DNA of 64,000 nt from Pedobacter endophyticus (GCF_015679185.1 NZ_CP064939.1:4340001-4404000); one strand, 5' to 3'; positions 1 through 10,073 are shown, counted from the first letter of the stretch. Notes: a model not told the origin generated them from the letters alone. Translations and numbers: made by a program.

Positions 1-1
1 A

Positions 2-169
2 GGCTTAGACCAATTTGCAGATATCCTCGAAATCGCTTATGCACTATTTCAGGATAAAATTCTCATTGATGAAATCGGTGATCCTTTTGTTGGACTATTG
101 GAGCAGAAATCGGTCTATGAGAACTTTAATCGGACTTTTCTTCTGCCATGGTATATTTATTGTATCTGA
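2..169 (+). CDS. C-terminal end of an unidentified protein (partial)
   Basis: An open frame enters from the left edge and stops at a TGA at 167-169, giving 55 residues with no internal stop (ending LLPWYIYCI). No motif identifies the family. A second short frame (148-279) overlaps its last 22 bases in another phase, so the stop may be natural with translational coupling, or it may be a frameshift within one longer gene. Only the open frame and its protein-like composition support the call. Confidence 0.35.
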   Translation, partial: GLDQFADILEIAYALFQDKILIDEIGDPFVGLLEQKSVYENFNRTFLLPWYIYCI

Positions 170-279
170 TCATTAATCGGTTATACGGTTTCTCGCTAAG
201 AAAAATACCGTTAAAGATAACCAGAAAGTACTTTCCGGATGGAAGCTTACAAGAGATCAATGAGGAATATCGTCAGTAA
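148..279 (+). CDS. Small unidentified ORF overlapping the partial gene
   Basis: ATG at 148 and TAA at 277-279 give 43 residues beginning MVYLLYLIINRLYGFSLRK, with a hydrophobic start followed by a basic, hydrophilic tail ending EINEEYRQ. It overlaps the upstream frame by 22 bases, so it is either a coupled small gene or the frameshifted tail of the same gene. I do not recognise the family. Confidence 0.25.
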   Translation: MVYLLYLIINRLYGFSLRKIPLKITRKYFPDGSLQEINEEYRQ

Positions 280-667
280 AATATTTAAGCGCTCTTATGG
301 TCCAAAATATAATCCTTTCTAGAATAATTCAAATTAAAGATTGCAGTAATATATATAGGTAAGCTGATAACAGAAAAGACGATGATTTGCTTGATAGATT
401 GGGGATGCCTTTAGTCTGGGCGGTATAGCGAAAAGAGAGCTTTCTTTGCGCTGGTTTGAACTTTGGGACCGAGAGAATTCTGACCAAAACCAAGCCTATG
501 GTGATTTTCAGCAAATTAATTTATGTGATGACAATTAGGAAGAAATGTGTTGGATAATCCCCAGTAGAGTACGCCATTCTACAAATAAAACCAATGGTTT
601 TTCCATTGCCAAAAAAGAAAATTCAAAAATTTCGAATAAATAAAATTCTCAACGGACAAGATAACAA
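280..667. other. 388-bp gap without a recognisable gene
   Basis: Only short open frames are present. A plus-strand frame around 385-537 (RELSLRWFELWDREN and following) reads like protein but has no good start and no recognised family, so it may be a gene remnant. No hairpin terminator, repeat or RNA gene was seen. Confidence 0.3.
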
Positions 668-1681
668 TTATAGGTCTAGCGGTTCAAATCCTACAAATCC
701 CTTTGCTTTCAGGATTGCTGCGGTTTCCTCATTGAATTTTTTAACAGCTTCGGGATCAAAGTATCGTGTTTCAATGGAATTGCCGTTTTCCTGATAAGTA
801 GCTCCCATACAGTAAAGACTGGAAAGGACATGTGGCTGATATGTACCTTTTAACAAGGCCAGGATGTCAAAAGCAAATTCTGAAAAATAAGTTTCAGAGT
901 AGTTCAACAATAAGCTGAAATAAGAATCCTCTTTATATTTCAGGCATTTTGATGTGGACCAAAAGGCTAGCGAAGTGCTATTATTCGGTTCAACCGCAAC
1001 ATCTTCATTTCTAAAGAGTATTTTTCCACTGTCAAGTTTGTGTTCTGTTTCCGCACGGAGTATTATTCCGCCAAAGAATCTCCTGATCATTGTAGCATTC
1101 ACCAATTCATCCAATGCAGCAAAATCCTTTTCATCTTCTTTTCGGAGTTCAAAAAATACCGTCGCACAGAAGAAATTAGCAGGAAGATAAAGTTTGCCGC
1201 GACTGTTTGCAGGATCGACACGTGCCAATAATGGTTTCAGCTTTGACAGCTGCTCGACTGCTTTCTTAGCTGATTGTTTATTAAATGAAGACTTTACTTC
1301 TATCACCGCTCGGACATATTCCACTGGGATTGCAAGTGATCTTCCCTGGCCAGAGGAATCGGGATTGTCCTCAACCCATAGCACCGGTGATTCCAACCGG
1401 TCGTATATGATCACATCATAGTGCACCATGTGCTCGGAACTTGAAATGCCGGGCGAGATGATAAAGCCAGATGTAACACCATACCGTTTCGGTAAAAATT
1501 CGCTCAGCCATTTCCTAAATTCAGCTTCTGCGACCAGGCCATGTCTCGTTTTTACATGGCTGTTACTGCCTTGTTCTTTCGCTATATCATAGGCGGCAAG
1601 CATTCTCGTCTTAGCGGTAAGGAATTGTTTCCAGCCTTGGCTTGGTGTCTGTACCCGAAGTGGGGAGCCATTGGTATTCAT
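668..1681 (-). CDS. DUF6602 family nuclease-like protein
   Basis: This 337-aa protein matches the DUF6602 pattern: RHGLVAEAEFRKWLSEFLP (about 46-64), a YDVIIYD strand (D89) after a glycine-rich SGFI stretch, then IPVEYVRAVIEVKSS with E128-x-K130. The E52/E54...D89...E128xK130 arrangement is what a PD-(D/E)XK nuclease core would show; nuclease activity is inferred, not established for this family. The C-terminal 200 residues are unassigned. It is the first gene of a cluster rich in nuclease-like proteins and is followed on the same strand by an unknown gene (1756-2853) whose stop lies 74 bp upstream. The ATG at 1681 is the natural start. A defence or genome-maintenance role is inferred from context. 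Confidence 0.75.
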   Translation of the reverse strand: MNTNGSPLRVQTPSQGWKQFLTAKTRMLAAYDIAKEQGSNSHVKTRHGLVAEAEFRKWLSEFLPKRYGVTSGFIISPGISSSEHMVHYDVIIYDRLESPVLWVEDNPDSSGQGRSLAIPVEYVRAVIEVKSSFNKQSAKKAVEQLSKLKPLLARVDPANSRGKLYLPANFFCATVFFELRKEDEKDFAALDELVNATMIRRFFGGIILRAETEHKLDSGKILFRNEDVAVEPNNSTSLAFWSTSKCLKYKEDSYFSLLLNYSETYFSEFAFDILALLKGTYQPHVLSSLYCMGATYQENGNSIETRYFDPEAVKKFNEETAAILKAKGFVGFEPLDL

Positions 1682-1755
1682 TTGATTTGCGTAGTTTTAT
1701 GGTATTAATATACAACTAGTTTTTCCATTGATAAAATCTATGGAACACATTTCCG

Positions 1756-2853
1756 CTAACGGACGAGCCGGAGTTTATCATCAATTCTTTCTGCCGTAAT
1801 CCATGAAGATTCCGAGAAGCTTTTTAACTCAGGAAATTCGTTAAACTCGTCAGCGCCTATATAATCCTTCACAAGCAAATCAGAAACATATAGAGGAAAA
1901 CTAACACTGTCTGCTCCGCAGGTAAATAGTGCAAGTAAACCTTTTTCATAGATTGATGGGGTAACTATGCTCTCACTATTCTTATAATCCTGGGGGTGGA
2001 GATAGAATCCGAGAAAGTTCCTTGCCTCCATTTTATCGTAGAGTATAAATTTACTATCGTGTAAAAGCGACATTATGCAAAGTAAAATATCGCTACTACG
2101 ACTTTTAATGGCTTTTATATATTTCTGGTCTATCGAAAAGGATTTTATAACTACAGTTAGAGTTGCTGCTATTTCATTGTTGAAGGTTTCTAAATCGAAT
2201 ACGGAAGTATAGTGGATAACACCTCGAATAACCTTCTGGATTTGGTCGATTTTACGTTCAATATTAGCCATTAAGATTTCTGAACTTGACCTATGTTCTT
2301 CAAATGTTTTTCTTTCCTCATCACTTAAGTTCTCCAGTTCACTAATTTTTTTATTAAGCGACCTAGTTTTCAAGGTACTCAGGTAGTGAAATCCTCCTTG
2401 CTTATGATAATGACGATCAAAAAGTTCTTTCACCTCGGCTTTTGTGAAATTTGTGTACTTTATTAAATGGGCTTCTGGAATATCTTCCAGTCCGTCCGAG
2501 TAAAGAATATGGAATAGTTTCGACTCTATTCTATAGATCGAAATTCCACCCAAAAGAAAGTCACTTAGCTCGTCCTCAGTTTTAATCTTTTCCATCAACG
2601 CTTTTGCATCTGCACCCTTCATTTGAGAATCCATCAGCCTCAGTTTGGCATACCTATTATTAACCTGTTTGTGAAACATGCCTTGATTTCTGTCACTATG
2701 GGCAACAAAATGTGCAAGCTCCTTTATAAGACCATTGGATTTTATATGTTCACGAGATATTATGAGAAGTGATCTCAGGGTCTCCTCATCGAAAGAGTCA
2801 TCTGCAATTTTATTGAGACACTTTGTAATTGCCTGTTTTGTTTTGACTGACAT
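1756..2853 (-). CDS. Hypothetical protein, 365 aa
   Basis: A mostly alpha-helical, charged, soluble protein with no signal peptide or membrane segment. Recognisable stretches are ELAHFVAHSDRNQGMFHKQ (about 45-63), a basic coiled-coil-like segment around 165-205 (many K/E/L residues), and a C-terminal mixed region ending WITAERIDDKLRLVR. I do not recognise the family. It is transcribed with and upstream of the DUF6602 gene and is divergent from the 3033 membrane-protein gene, so the 2854-3032 gap should hold promoters for both directions. No function is assigned. Confidence 0.65.
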   Translation of the reverse strand: MSVKTKQAITKCLNKIADDSFDEETLRSLLIISREHIKSNGLIKELAHFVAHSDRNQGMFHKQVNNRYAKLRLMDSQMKGADAKALMEKIKTEDELSDFLLGGISIYRIESKLFHILYSDGLEDIPEAHLIKYTNFTKAEVKELFDRHYHKQGGFHYLSTLKTRSLNKKISELENLSDEERKTFEEHRSSSEILMANIERKIDQIQKVIRGVIHYTSVFDLETFNNEIAATLTVVIKSFSIDQKYIKAIKSRSSDILLCIMSLLHDSKFILYDKMEARNFLGFYLHPQDYKNSESIVTPSIYEKGLLALFTCGADSVSFPLYVSDLLVKDYIGADEFNEFPELKSFSESSWITAERIDDKLRLVR

Positions 2854-3032
2854 TTTATGGTTCTGAAGTTAGTTCCGCTTTTGGTTCAGTGAAGCATTAG
2901 CTTCAATCAAATTACGCAAGAATTTTTTAAAGTATTTGATATTCTCGCTGGTTTCTGATAGCAATAAGGAACGTGATGTTTTTATCTTATTTAATCATAA
3001 TTTAGCTTACTCTAATATAAAACAGACTAAAG

Positions 3033-3482
3033 ATGAGTATACTACAGGTCCCGTTCATAACATTTTATAGTGCAACAGTAGCTACTATTAGTTTAATCCT
3101 TGCTGGAACACTGGCTATATTAAAATTTAAGGAATACTGGCGAGACAATCGTGGCATTGCAACTAATTCAGCCTGGACGGGAGATATAAATGGTACAGAT
3201 TACATTTATCTCACTAACTTATCCTCAATTCCAATCCTAATAAATCACTGGGAATTAGAGTGGCATGAAACTAGGTTTCTAATTGGTAAGACAATATCTC
3301 CAATTCATCTGCATAGTGATGAGGATCTACATTTAACTCTTGAGCCGAGAAAACGTAAATCGCTGCCTTTTGAAGAACAATACCGTTTTAATTGGCCACC
3401 TAAAAATAAACCTAAAGCCAAGCTCTACATTCGACTTTTTATGACTGGAAGAAAAAAAAACCTAGTATTAAAAGTGGCATAG
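3033..3482 (+). CDS. Small membrane-anchored hypothetical protein
   Basis: This 149-aa protein has one clear N-terminal transmembrane helix (about residues 6-29, FITFYSATVATISLILAGTL) followed by a soluble, beta-rich domain of about 110 residues ending in a very basic tail (GRKKNLVLKVA). No known domain was recognised. It starts a run of four co-directional genes leading to the caspase-NACHT protein, with gaps of 74, 106 and 136 bp, so common transcription is possible but not demonstrated. Confidence 0.55.
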   Translation: MSILQVPFITFYSATVATISLILAGTLAILKFKEYWRDNRGIATNSAWTGDINGTDYIYLTNLSSIPILINHWELEWHETRFLIGKTISPIHLHSDEDLHLTLEPRKRKSLPFEEQYRFNWPPKNKPKAKLYIRLFMTGRKKNLVLKVA

Positions 3483-3556
3483 CTTTTCAATGAACGATAT
3501 GGATTTCAGTTTTTTTAATTTAAAAATATTTTGTCAATTAATTTCTAAAATAACAC

Positions 3557-4210
3557 ATGGATAACTTTACCGGGCATATAAATTCAGGACAGCCGCGTGC
3601 CGACAGAGATAGACTGGAGAGTCCGCTGGAAGAACAGTTTATTCAAAGTTTGGAAAAGTACCTTAATCCTCGGTCCGAAATAATACCACAATTTGAACTA
3701 GAAACCATACTAGGGAGATTTAGACTTGATTTTGTCATAGAATTAGATGGATATAGAATTGGTTTTGAATGCGATGGAAAAGCATATCACGATGCCTTTA
3801 GAGATGAATGGAGGGATGCACTCATCCTCCATACCAAGCAGATCGACACTATTTATCGCTTTAGAGGAAAAGATATTTTTTCTTTTTTAGATGATTGTAT
3901 CTATGTTATCTACAAACATGATCCCTTTATTTTCAACGACCGTTACCAACATCACTGTGATGTGCTTGCCACTGCAAGTACCATTAACTATTTCATTACA
4001 GATGAAGCCAACTTCCGAAATCACGAAGATACGTTCATCGGGATAGAATTATTTGATGATAATGGCAAAAAACGTGGAGAAATGGAATTGCAGACTATTA
4101 GAAGGAGTCAAAATAGTGATGGACACTGGAAAGACTTGATAAATATAACCTTGGCAAACCCGGGCCTTTCACTAGATGAGCTTATTGCATCAAGAAAAGT
4201 CAATTTCTGA
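3557..4210 (+). CDS. DUF559 (VSR-like) PD-(D/E)XK endonuclease
   Basis: The N-terminal half of this 217-aa protein carries the DUF559/VSR-like nuclease pattern: SPLEEQF (E25), LGRFRLDFVIE (D58), then RIGFECDGKAYHD with E71, D73 and K75. These are the residues expected to bind the metal and cleave DNA. The C-terminal hundred residues (after about 110) are unassigned and contain an HHCDVLATASTINYFI stretch. The family is often found as stand-alone nucleases or fused to helicases. Here it lies between a membrane protein and another nuclease-like gene. The role in defence is inferred from neighbours. Confidence 0.75.
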   Translation: MDNFTGHINSGQPRADRDRLESPLEEQFIQSLEKYLNPRSEIIPQFELETILGRFRLDFVIELDGYRIGFECDGKAYHDAFRDEWRDALILHTKQIDTIYRFRGKDIFSFLDDCIYVIYKHDPFIFNDRYQHHCDVLATASTINYFITDEANFRNHEDTFIGIELFDDNGKKRGEMELQTIRRSQNSDGHWKDLINITLANPGLSLDELIASRKVNF

Positions 4211-4316
4211 TCTTTTTACTTTGGAAGTGAGTTTGTGTGATAAAACTTCTCAATTGAGTTGACTAACTTTACCTCTTACCTACAATCCAAATATAAGATC
4301 ATTAAATCAACCTCTC

Positions 4317-5516
4317 ATGAACCATGTTGAAAAGTACAAGAAACTTCTTGAGGACATCTTCAATAAAGACATAGACCTAAAGCCGACATCAATTACAAAT
4401 AATTGTATTGGGGCGCTTGCAAGTTCTCAAAATTCAAATTTCCGTAAGAATTTTATCGAACGTCTGGAAAGATTGCGAGACTATTATCAAAATAAGCATT
4501 CCATTATTGAGGAAATAATATTCTCGGCAAAGAACATTGGCGAAAGCCAGGGTTACAAATGGTCTGGAAAATACTCGGAGCTTGTTGCCCTCGATTTTTG
4601 GACTTCGTTTGAAGATATTCCCTCTGTAACTTATGTTGTTAAGGAAAATACAGATACATTTCATGATAGCATAGCCAGAAAAATTGGGCAGCAAGTTATT
4701 GACCTTGACCTGGGAATAGAATTAGCACACAAGACCATATATACTGATGTGAAATCATTCATTCCAATCCATGATGAACTTACTGACCTTATAATTAAAA
4801 AGGTTGAGAACAAAGTAAATATTGGTAAATTTCTAGTAGGCGTTGACGATGTGTTTGATGTAGATTATCTAAGAGTAAGCAAAGATCTGAAATCAGAAAT
4901 CAAAGGCGGCTTGATATCAAAACTACAAGAAACAATTGAGCAGGGTAAGGGCTATCTAAGCTATCAACTAAAAAGTGGTAAAAATATTAAATTCACTATA
5001 TCCTATCCTAAAAGCAACCGACGAAATATTGTACTTCAAACCATAAGAGAATATGACCCCTACAAACTTGCCGAAGACTATAAATACAAAATATTAGATT
5101 ATTATAACAAATTACTCATCACAAGACCATCCCTTATCACCTGGGTAATTAACCCTTGGTTTAATAAAGAACTAAATAATGGAGTGGGCGATTTTGAAAT
5201 GGCTTTCATGAGATCATTGGCAAGACGAATATTTATGGATCTTTCAAAGGATGATTCAATGATGAGCAATTATTTTGAGGACTTTGAGGGAACTCACGAT
5301 ATTTCAGTTGCTGAAATATCCAAACTAATAACCGGCATCATTTTTATCTATGACAACTCAATATTAGGTAATATAGATACGCTCTATGATTCTTGTATTT
5401 TCCTTAATCCAAATGCTTCAAATGAGGTTTTAACCGACAGGGATTTTGGAACATTATCTTTTGGACCATCTAGATATAGGGTCTACATAGATGATTTTCA
5501 ACACGACTGCTATTAG
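4317..5516 (+). CDS. Hypothetical protein with possible PD-(D/E)XK nuclease core
   Basis: This 399-aa soluble protein has no confident family. The N-terminal 150 residues contain KWSGKYSELVALDFW (E88) and then IELAHKTIYTDVKSF (D144-x-K146), an E...DxK spacing compatible with a restriction-nuclease fold. A mostly alpha/beta C-terminal region follows (WVINPWFNKELNN near 280, then a long helical stretch). It sits between a DUF559 nuclease and the caspase-NACHT protein on the same strand. Nuclease identity is an inference from motif spacing only. Confidence 0.5.
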   Translation: MNHVEKYKKLLEDIFNKDIDLKPTSITNNCIGALASSQNSNFRKNFIERLERLRDYYQNKHSIIEEIIFSAKNIGESQGYKWSGKYSELVALDFWTSFEDIPSVTYVVKENTDTFHDSIARKIGQQVIDLDLGIELAHKTIYTDVKSFIPIHDELTDLIIKKVENKVNIGKFLVGVDDVFDVDYLRVSKDLKSEIKGGLISKLQETIEQGKGYLSYQLKSGKNIKFTISYPKSNRRNIVLQTIREYDPYKLAEDYKYKILDYYNKLLITRPSLITWVINPWFNKELNNGVGDFEMAFMRSLARRIFMDLSKDDSMMSNYFEDFEGTHDISVAEISKLITGIIFIYDNSILGNIDTLYDSCIFLNPNASNEVLTDRDFGTLSFGPSRYRVYIDDFQHDCY

Positions 5517-5652
5517 CCTGGAGCGTGTAATCATTTTAAAAAACCATGTATCCATTCGATACCAATGTCCAACTATTGCAAAGTGAAAATGGTTACGTTC
5601 TAAGCCCTTTTTAGTATTTAATTCAATATATAATAAACCAACTTAATAAATT

Positions 5653-8600
5653 ATGGAAGGAGTTAAGCTTTTTTTGCCAATTGGAATTGATGATTATCAG
5701 AAAGATCCTTGGCCTGTATTAACAAATGCAAAAGCTGACGTTGAACGCTTAGGCAGCATATTGTGTGAAAAATATGGCTTTAATTTACTCGATGACTATG
5801 TCTTTGACGAAAAGGCAACGCTGGAACTTATTCATGAAGAATTTGATAAGGCAACGAAGAGTTGTTACGAAGTTGATGAGCTTATAATATATTATGCTGG
5901 CCATGGTAATGAATCTCCAAGTGGCACTGGGCACTGGATCCCAGTCGATGGTGATGATAAACGCTATCGCTGGATTTCAAATGCAGCGATCATTGACCAT
6001 ATCAAAGAAATAAAAGCAAAACATATCCTTTTGATTTCTGATAGTTGCTATTCTGGAACATTTGTACTAAAACAGTTGAAGCTATCCGGAATTAATTTGA
6101 CGATGGAAGAATTAACCGAAAAGCGTTCGCGTGTTATATTAACTTCTGGAGAAGTAAAAACTGTCTCTGATGGTATCGCAGGATTAGGTACGCCTTTTAA
6201 CAAATCGTTATGTGAAATTCTGCTCAAAAATACGAGACCGGAACTTCGATTATCGAAATTGATTGACAGCGTTGTTAGAACTACAAGCGTCCGCAGTAAA
6301 CAAATTCCACAGGCCTGTGAACTTGATTGCGAGGACAATGATGGAGGGGAAATGATTTTTCGTTTGGTTGATAAAGATATTAGGCCAGAGATTGCTCCAG
6401 AGAAATTCCCATTGCCACCTATGCCCGACAAGGAACGATTGATCCCCAGAACATATACCAATAACGAAGATAAAGATTCTATAGCCGAACTACTTTTTGA
6501 ATTGAAAAATAGCAAAATTGCTTTAAGCGAGATTCTGGAGCATGAAAAGCTGCTTGTACTACTTGGAGCTGCCGGTTCAGGTAAGTCGATAGAAGCACTG
6601 AGACAGGCATATGAGTTTCAAGATGGTGAATTTTTGAACCCAATTTTCAAACGTCTTAACAGTTATTCTGGTGGAGCAATACAGAGTTTTGTAGAGCTGG
6701 ATTTCAGTGATACTGATTCCTCAAGAATGGTGGTGTTTTTGGATGGCTTAGATGAAATTCATCCGGATTTCTTTCAGGAGGCGACAGATGAAATAATAAA
6801 GCTCTCCAAAGATCAACCCTTATTGTCAATAGTAGTGACCTGCCGGACTAATTTTTATGAAATCGCAAAAGAGAATACTCAAGGAACCTTACCTGGTTTT
6901 GTCTGTTACCATATCGATGACATAAACCTTAACGATATATTGTTATTCTGTAATGACGTCCTGCATATAAATGGTGACGATTTTCTTAACCAAGCTCGGC
7001 AAAACCTCTTTAGTGACTTGCTTACGAGACCTTTTTTCCTGAATATATTACTTGGACACTATCTCCAGCATGGTAATCTTTCTGTAAGCAGGATAGATAT
7101 CCTTGAGCTGGAGATTTCGAAATCCCTTGCTTACAAGGCCGAAAGTTCTGAGCCGGAACAAATAGAGCATAAGGAGAAGGTATTTATCTTCTTGGAAAAA
7201 ATATCCTTCGCTATGGAAATGATTGGTAGAAACTTTCTCAGCACGGACGAGCTTCGGGATATATTTCCGAATGACAGCGATTTTGAATTCTGTCAGAGTC
7301 TATCAGTTTTTTCTCTCCGTTCCGATACTAACCAATGGTCTTTCGACCACAATAATATACAAGAATACTTCGCTGCAAGAGTATTGGCAAAATTACCTTT
7401 TGAAAAATTATTGGAGGTAACCACACTTAAAATCGGGGAAAATTCCTCGTTAAGACCTAGTTGGATAAATACTATATCTTTCTATGTATCAATTGCTAAA
7501 AAAGAACAGGTGGATGAGCTTATTAATTGGCTTGTAGAGCATGATGTTGAGGTTATAATAAAATTCGAGCCTGAACGCTTAACAGAAGAATTAAAATTTA
7601 AAGTTTTTAAACAGATTTTCGATTTTTACAATGACCGTAATATTTGGTTAAGTTCCAACAAATTCTCTGACGAAGAACTCTCAAGATTTGCACACAACCA
7701 GGAAAGTCTTGGCTATTTACTTAACAAACTTGATGATCCAAACAGCAGCAAAATCACCATCTATAATACCCTTCATGTGCTCATTAATTTCGATCTCACT
7801 TTGATTGCGGGATCTGAAGAGAAATTAAGGGAAATTTTAATTAATAGAATTGAAAAAATCGACAATGATGACACCGCAATGATACATTCGCTCATTGGAA
7901 CTCTTAGTCACCTGAAACTTGCGGATGAGAAAACTTTAGAACATTTTGTTGCTAAGTTTGGGAAAAGCAGAAACCAATACCTTAGGTCGGCACTATACAG
8001 ACTGCTTTATTATACCGGCACTGCTGGTGAACATTTGGATATCATTTTTGACGGACTGGGTTTAGAAAGAATGGAAGAAGGTGATAACGACCGAGAAGAA
8101 ATTAATCTTGGCGACGAGTCATTCAACCTCAGACTAGCCATTGAGAGCATAAATGATCCACAACAACTTCAGGAATTTATCGAAAGAATAACGAGTGATA
8201 ACTTTAAACGCTTGAAATTAACCTATGACCATCGCGAAATTTATCCAAAGCTAGTTCAGAATGCCATTGAAGCATTCTCGAAAAACGGGAAGCTTTTCGA
8301 TGCAATGTTAGGGCTTTACATTGCTTTACAGGGTGATCATAATAAAACTATACTTGAAGATATCTCAATTTTTTTCATAGAAACTGATACTAAACGTGAC
8401 CTGATTTTATACTTGTGGAAGAAAGCAGATCGTAGCGAATTTGGATGGACAGATCTTCTGACCACAATTCTTAATGAAGAAACTGTTCATATGATGATAG
8501 ATTTTTACAAGTCAAAAGACATTGGCAATGATGACATCAAGGCTTTTCATGAAATCCTATACAGGAATGAATATGCATATCCAGGGCTACTTGAATTATT

Positions 8601-9993
8601 CGAACATTTGTTCAAGGAACGAACTTCAGTTGAGTTAATCAGGCCTCAGCCTTCTAAATGGCCTGCTATAGAAGATCAACGTAAGAAAGAAGATTTTTTG
8701 GCATTATTTTCTGAAGAAAAAATCCTACAAGGTGTAAATAAGGTATTCGACCAGATTGGAGATGAGGTGATTAGAAAAGATCAGCTTATATCATTATGGA
8801 CAGCTAATTATTATGATGAGGAAAAAAGCGTAAGTCAGGTTGCTTTTAATATTATTCGCGAAAAAATACACTATTTCGAAACTGCAAATCGAGGGGATGT
8901 TATTAATTGGGTGAAAAATCCAGAAGAGTTTTCTCACTTTCAGATCAAGCACATTCATCGATTTCTACAACAGGACAGCAGTCTTAACTTAGATGAGCAG
9001 CAGTTCGATTTCATTAAAAAATGGTGCTCTGAAATTGGTGACGATCCTAATTTGCTATGGTACTTTTTTACGGTAAGCAAAATCCCATTGGACGAGGACC
9101 AATTGCTTAGGCTGACTAAATTTGTTAACCACAATCGTGATACAAAAATTACCGCACTTGGTTCATTGGAAATCATCGCCCAGCATATTGATAAAGCTAA
9201 GCTCATTGATCAGCTTATCCTAAATCTAAATGATGGTGAGCTTGGGCTTGCAAGCTGGTCAAACAATGCCGCATATGTACTGAGAGCAGAAATTAAAGAA
9301 GCTTATCCACTTATAGCAAAAAAACTAATGGATGCTAATCGGGATTTTGTAAACGATAAGGAATTGCTTAAATTTTGGTTTGAAAAGACTCAGAATAGCC
9401 AAGATATGCGTGAGATTATTGAAGGTACAAAATCTATGGATTTGAAATGGAAAGGTATCAAGATTTTAATGGCAAACCCTGAGGAACACCAATTCCTAAA
9501 GGATTTGTTGAATAATTTTTTACTTAGGGACGATGTTCAGTTAGCAGATAAACAAGAGGCCGCAAATTTCTTAATACAGTTGGATGAGATTTCCGGTTTC
9601 AATTTTCTTGCTGATTATATGCTGGAAAAAAAAGATCCTAGTATTGATACGCGATTCGGATATAGAAATTTTGATATTCTGAACTCTGTTGAGGCTATTG
9701 GAAAACTTTATAGCTTACTTCACCTAGCAAAACAACCAGAATTTAAGCGAGATATCTTTAATGATTTAGAGTCGAGGGTTTTGGCGGCTTTCGTGAGCAT
9801 TGGTATTCAGTCTGAGGAAAATGCCACCATTGTGATCAATGCATTGAACGAGTTTATAAATCAATATGGTGATGAATTTTCCAATCTGAATTTTCTACAC
9901 TATCAGATATCAAGAATTCAGGAACAGTTGAAGTTAAATTCGTCAACAAGTTTAAGCCTAAAGGATGCTATTAATATATATGAAAACCTCTAA
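5653..9993 (+). CDS. Caspase-like peptidase / NACHT-type STAND NTPase with C-terminal helical repeats
   Basis: A 1446-aa three-part protein. Residues 1-240 are a caspase (peptidase C14) domain with the dyad visible: H84 in YYAGHGNE and C132 in LISDSCYSGTF. Residues about 290-600 are a P-loop NTPase of NACHT/STAND type: Walker A GAAGSGKS at 305-312 and Walker B VVFLDGLDE with D364/D367. A winged-helix-like segment carries the phrase NNIQEYFAARVLA. The remaining 850 residues are leucine-rich helical repeats of HEAT type. Known bacterial STAND proteins of this build sense an intruder component with the repeat region, oligomerise and activate the N-terminal effector, here a protease that could kill the cell. 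That role is inferred for this gene. No separate substrate gene is obvious nearby. Confidence 0.85.
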   Translation: MEGVKLFLPIGIDDYQKDPWPVLTNAKADVERLGSILCEKYGFNLLDDYVFDEKATLELIHEEFDKATKSCYEVDELIIYYAGHGNESPSGTGHWIPVDGDDKRYRWISNAAIIDHIKEIKAKHILLISDSCYSGTFVLKQLKLSGINLTMEELTEKRSRVILTSGEVKTVSDGIAGLGTPFNKSLCEILLKNTRPELRLSKLIDSVVRTTSVRSKQIPQACELDCEDNDGGEMIFRLVDKDIRPEIAPEKFPLPPMPDKERLIPRTYTNNEDKDSIAELLFELKNSKIALSEILEHEKLLVLLGAAGSGKSIEALRQAYEFQDGEFLNPIFKRLNSYSGGAIQSFVELDFSDTDSSRMVVFLDGLDEIHPDFFQEATDEIIKLSKDQPLLSIVVTCRTNFYEIAKENTQGTLPGFVCYHIDDINLNDILLFCNDVLHINGDDFLNQARQNLFSDLLTRPFFLNILLGHYLQHGNLSVSRIDILELEISKSLAYKAESSEPEQIEHKEKVFIFLEKISFAMEMIGRNFLSTDELRDIFPNDSDFEFCQSLSVFSLRSDTNQWSFDHNNIQEYFAARVLAKLPFEKLLEVTTLKIGENSSLRPSWINTISFYVSIAKKEQVDELINWLVEHDVEVIIKFEPERLTEELKFKVFKQIFDFYNDRNIWLSSNKFSDEELSRFAHNQESLGYLLNKLDDPNSSKITIYNTLHVLINFDLTLIAGSEEKLREILINRIEKIDNDDTAMIHSLIGTLSHLKLADEKTLEHFVAKFGKSRNQYLRSALYRLLYYTGTAGEHLDIIFDGLGLERMEEGDNDREEINLGDESFNLRLAIESINDPQQLQEFIERITSDNFKRLKLTYDHREIYPKLVQNAIEAFSKNGKLFDAMLGLYIALQGDHNKTILEDISIFFIETDTKRDLILYLWKKADRSEFGWTDLLTTILNEETVHMMIDFYKSKDIGNDDIKAFHEILYRNEYAYPGLLELFEHLFKERTSVELIRPQPSKWPAIEDQRKKEDFLALFSEEKILQGVNKVFDQIGDEVIRKDQLISLWTANYYDEEKSVSQVAFNIIREKIHYFETANRGDVINWVKNPEEFSHFQIKHIHRFLQQDSSLNLDEQQFDFIKKWCSEIGDDPNLLWYFFTVSKIPLDEDQLLRLTKFVNHNRDTKITALGSLEIIAQHIDKAKLIDQLILNLNDGELGLASWSNNAAYVLRAEIKEAYPLIAKKLMDANRDFVNDKELLKFWFEKTQNSQDMREIIEGTKSMDLKWKGIKILMANPEEHQFLKDLLNNFLLRDDVQLADKQEAANFLIQLDEISGFNFLADYMLEKKDPSIDTRFGYRNFDILNSVEAIGKLYSLLHLAKQPEFKRDIFNDLESRVLAAFVSIGIQSEENATIVINALNEFINQYGDEFSNLNFLHYQISRIQEQLKLNSSTSLSLKDAINIYENL

Positions 9994-10073
9994 TCATGAA
10001 TTTTATGGATACTTTGTGCCGTCCTGAATTTACTTGTCGTTTTTGAGTTTTTTCTAAACTCTACGGTATTTGT

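Noticed and set aside
329..514. 61-codon minus-strand frame
   Set aside because: It has a serine/lysine-rich random look and no start context; the opposite strand looks at least as protein-like.
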